DNA of 5,617 nucleotides, taken from assembly GCA_023268425.1 (NCBI GenBank), contig JALRFN010000340.1:1-5617 (forward strand), given 5' to 3'. How positions within the stretch are numbered: position 1 is the first letter of the stretch; the number at the start of each line of letters is the position of its first letter. Source of the DNA: Burkholderiaceae bacterium (GTDB lineage Bacteria; Pseudomonadota; Gammaproteobacteria; Burkholderiales; Burkholderiaceae_C). A model generated the notes under the pieces. It did no database searches, had not been told where the DNA came from, and worked only from the letters and a program-made list of their open reading frames with translations. Both the position numbers and the translations under genes were made by a program. Below are positions 5,510-5,617 of the stretch, one piece after another.

Positions 5510-5617
5510 TCACGTGCGCGAAGTGCCGCCCGCCTCACACGGGCCAAGCCCGCGCTGCGATGCGCGGGGCCCCGCTGCCTCAGTGCCTCAGCGGTGTGCG
5601 GTGAGGGGTGCGGGGTT
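5510..5617. other. GC-rich upstream edge, no gene identified
   Basis: It contains a 7-bp GC stem, CCCGCGC (5549-5555) with GCGCGGG (5562-5568), and a perfect 8-bp tandem duplication of TGCCTCAG (5576-5591). CCGCTG (5572-5577) and CAGCGG (5589-5594) flank that duplication as an inverted repeat. Several frames are open simply because stops are rare at this base composition, including a + strand frame from an ATG at 5481 to the window end. None has a ribosome site or recognisable protein character. On the minus strand one frame enters from the edge and stops at 5588-5590, so this could hold the last codons of an upstream gene. Confidence 0.4.

Noticed and set aside
5481..5617. Possible divergent + strand gene starting at ATG 5481
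   Set aside because: No ribosome site, Arg/Pro/Ala-rich low-information translation, and the ATG coincides with the reverse complement of the candidate -10 box. The open frame is explained by GC content.
1..5617. CRISPR array, tRNA, rRNA, insertion sequence or phage attachment site
   Set aside because: No regularly spaced direct repeats with unique spacers, no cloverleaf with a CCA-type end, no transposase-like protein, and no terminal inverted repeats with target duplications were seen.

Overview
The window looks like chromosomal DNA from a GC-rich Gram-negative bacterium, most likely a beta-proteobacterium of the Burkholderiales (Comamonadaceae-like). This placement is inferred from protein style only: a secreted FG-GAP/RTX-type protein with a C-terminus ending in a YAQLLI-like motif, next to a CaiB/MaoC/acyl-CoA dehydrogenase catabolic cluster. 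No rRNA or other marker gene is present to confirm it.

Layout. Positions 1-2402 (+ strand) hold the 3' part of a large secreted or surface protein whose 5' end lies outside the window. It has a bacterial Ig-like (SbsA/Big_5-type) domain, then seven FG-GAP/integrin-alpha-like calcium-binding repeats that should form a seven-bladed beta-propeller, then three RTX-like nonapeptides and a C-terminal region resembling type I secretion substrates. A 142-bp convergent intergenic region (2403-2544) follows, with a strong inverted repeat that may terminate transcription.

Positions 2545-5404 (- strand) hold a tight three-gene operon, transcribed from right to left: a CaiB-family (family III) CoA-transferase, a single-hotdog MaoC-like protein, and an acyl-CoA dehydrogenase. 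Intergenic gaps are 19 and 9 bp. The right edge (5405-5617) holds the operon's leader and upstream region, with a plausible sigma70-type promoter and a 34-bp imperfect palindrome just downstream of it. The rest of the edge is GC-rich with no convincing gene.

How the genes could work together. The CoA-transferase would activate a carboxylic acid to its CoA thioester, the acyl-CoA dehydrogenase would introduce an alpha,beta double bond, and the MaoC-like protein would hydrate it or otherwise handle the thioester. The substrate cannot be read from the sequence. Two points are unusual: the MaoC-like protein lacks the Asp/His pair of classical MaoC hydratases, and the dehydrogenase lacks the C-terminal catalytic Glu position but has a Glu where isovaleryl-CoA and long-chain dehydrogenases carry theirs. 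The secreted protein appears functionally unrelated to the operon. I found no clear evidence of a wholly new system. The best leads are the atypical hotdog/dehydrogenase pair and the palindrome that probably controls it.
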